This document shows positions 37,812 to 38,033 of a stretch of 38,033 nucleotides of DNA, piece after piece. The DNA comes from Terribium retamae (lineage in GTDB: Bacteria; Pseudomonadota; Alphaproteobacteria; Rhizobiales; Rhizobiaceae): assembly GCF_022347545.1 (NCBI RefSeq), contig NZ_JAKREW010000041.1, forward strand, positions 1 to 38,033, in the 5' to 3' direction. Position 1 is the stretch's first letter. Every line of letters begins with the position of its first letter. The translations under genes and the position numbers were made by a program. The notes below the pieces were generated by a model. It did no database searches. It had not been told where the DNA came from and worked only from the letters and a program-made list of their open reading frames with translations.

Positions 37812-38033
37812 CCGGTGCGTCCTTCGAGGCTCGCCCGCCGGATATTTCGGCATCCTTCCAACGTCTCGCGGGCTCGCACCTCAGGATGAGGAGCGTTGTG
37901 AAACTTCAAGCCGGAGTTCTGGAACGCTTCGGAATTTGGCGCCGTTGCACAACCGTCCTCATCAACTCTGAGGACTTTCGGCGTCTCTGAGCCTTGCGTT
38001 GAGCGTGATGACGATCTTTCTCATGACTGCAGC

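Noticed and set aside
1..38033. tRNA, rRNA, CRISPR arrays, prophage or conjugation genes
   Set aside because: No cloverleaf, rRNA block, regular short direct repeats, integrase, capsid, relaxase or type IV secretion proteins were seen on either strand.

Overview
The window looks like chromosomal DNA of an alphaproteobacterium of the order Hyphomicrobiales, most likely Mesorhizobium or a close Phyllobacteriaceae relative. This rests on high GC, three DUF982 proteins, a coxMN-type alternative oxidase, a two-hairpin palindromic repeat typical of Rhizobiales, and many promoters with the GGAAC-N16/17-CGTT signature of the alphaproteobacterial general stress sigma factor EcfG (RpoE2). No tRNA, rRNA, IS element, phage gene or CRISPR array was seen.

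Layout. (1) 1-4844, minus strand: a translationally coupled terminal oxidase operon, coxM (subunit II plus cytochrome c), coxN (subunit I fused to a subunit III-like part), a small membrane protein, a CtaG-like assembly factor carrying a palindromic repeat inside its coding sequence, and a partial membrane-anchored protein, probably a cytochrome c. (2) 5090-5527, plus: a DUF982 gene and a small ORF. (3) 5565-9827, minus: a DNA repair operon ligD - ligC - mpg. (4) 10001-12067, minus: an SbmA/BacA-type ABC exporter. (5) 12214-13675: two small proteins and Ku, the partner of LigD. (6) 13806-14064: two tandem, related, terminator-bearing elements that may be small RNAs. (7) 14397-18190, plus: a four-gene redox/membrane operon with an FAD-Rieske oxidoreductase and an epimerase-DoxX-like fusion. 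(8) 18274-31641: an array of short stress-type transcription units (DUF4142, di-heme cytochrome c peroxidase-like, DUF892 ferritin-like, SnoaL-like, AlkB, ClpP-like, transglutaminase-like, small membrane proteins, PPOX-fold stress protein, DUF2934, DUF1236, cysteine hydrolase, DUF6766, KGG protein). (9) 31770-32381, minus: two DUF982 genes. (10) 32606-37811, minus: a nucleoside-type ABC transporter operon (ATPase, two permeases) ending in a CodA-like deaminase; its substrate-binding protein is not in the window.

What ties it together. From about 5 kb to 31.7 kb almost every transcription unit is preceded by an EcfG-like promoter in the correct orientation. I list 22, of which 14 have an exact GGAAC, a 16-17 nt spacer and at least three of four bases of the -10 box. 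The region therefore reads as a general-stress-response island joining double-strand break repair (Ku/LigD), ligation and base excision (LigC, Mpg), redox proteins, envelope proteins and many small proteins of unknown role. The cox operon also has such a promoter; the nucleoside operon does not. The least explained items are the two tandem RNA-like elements after ku, the repeat inside ctaG, the FAD-Rieske operon, the unannotated small proteins, and a deaminase and a transglutaminase with changed active-site residues.
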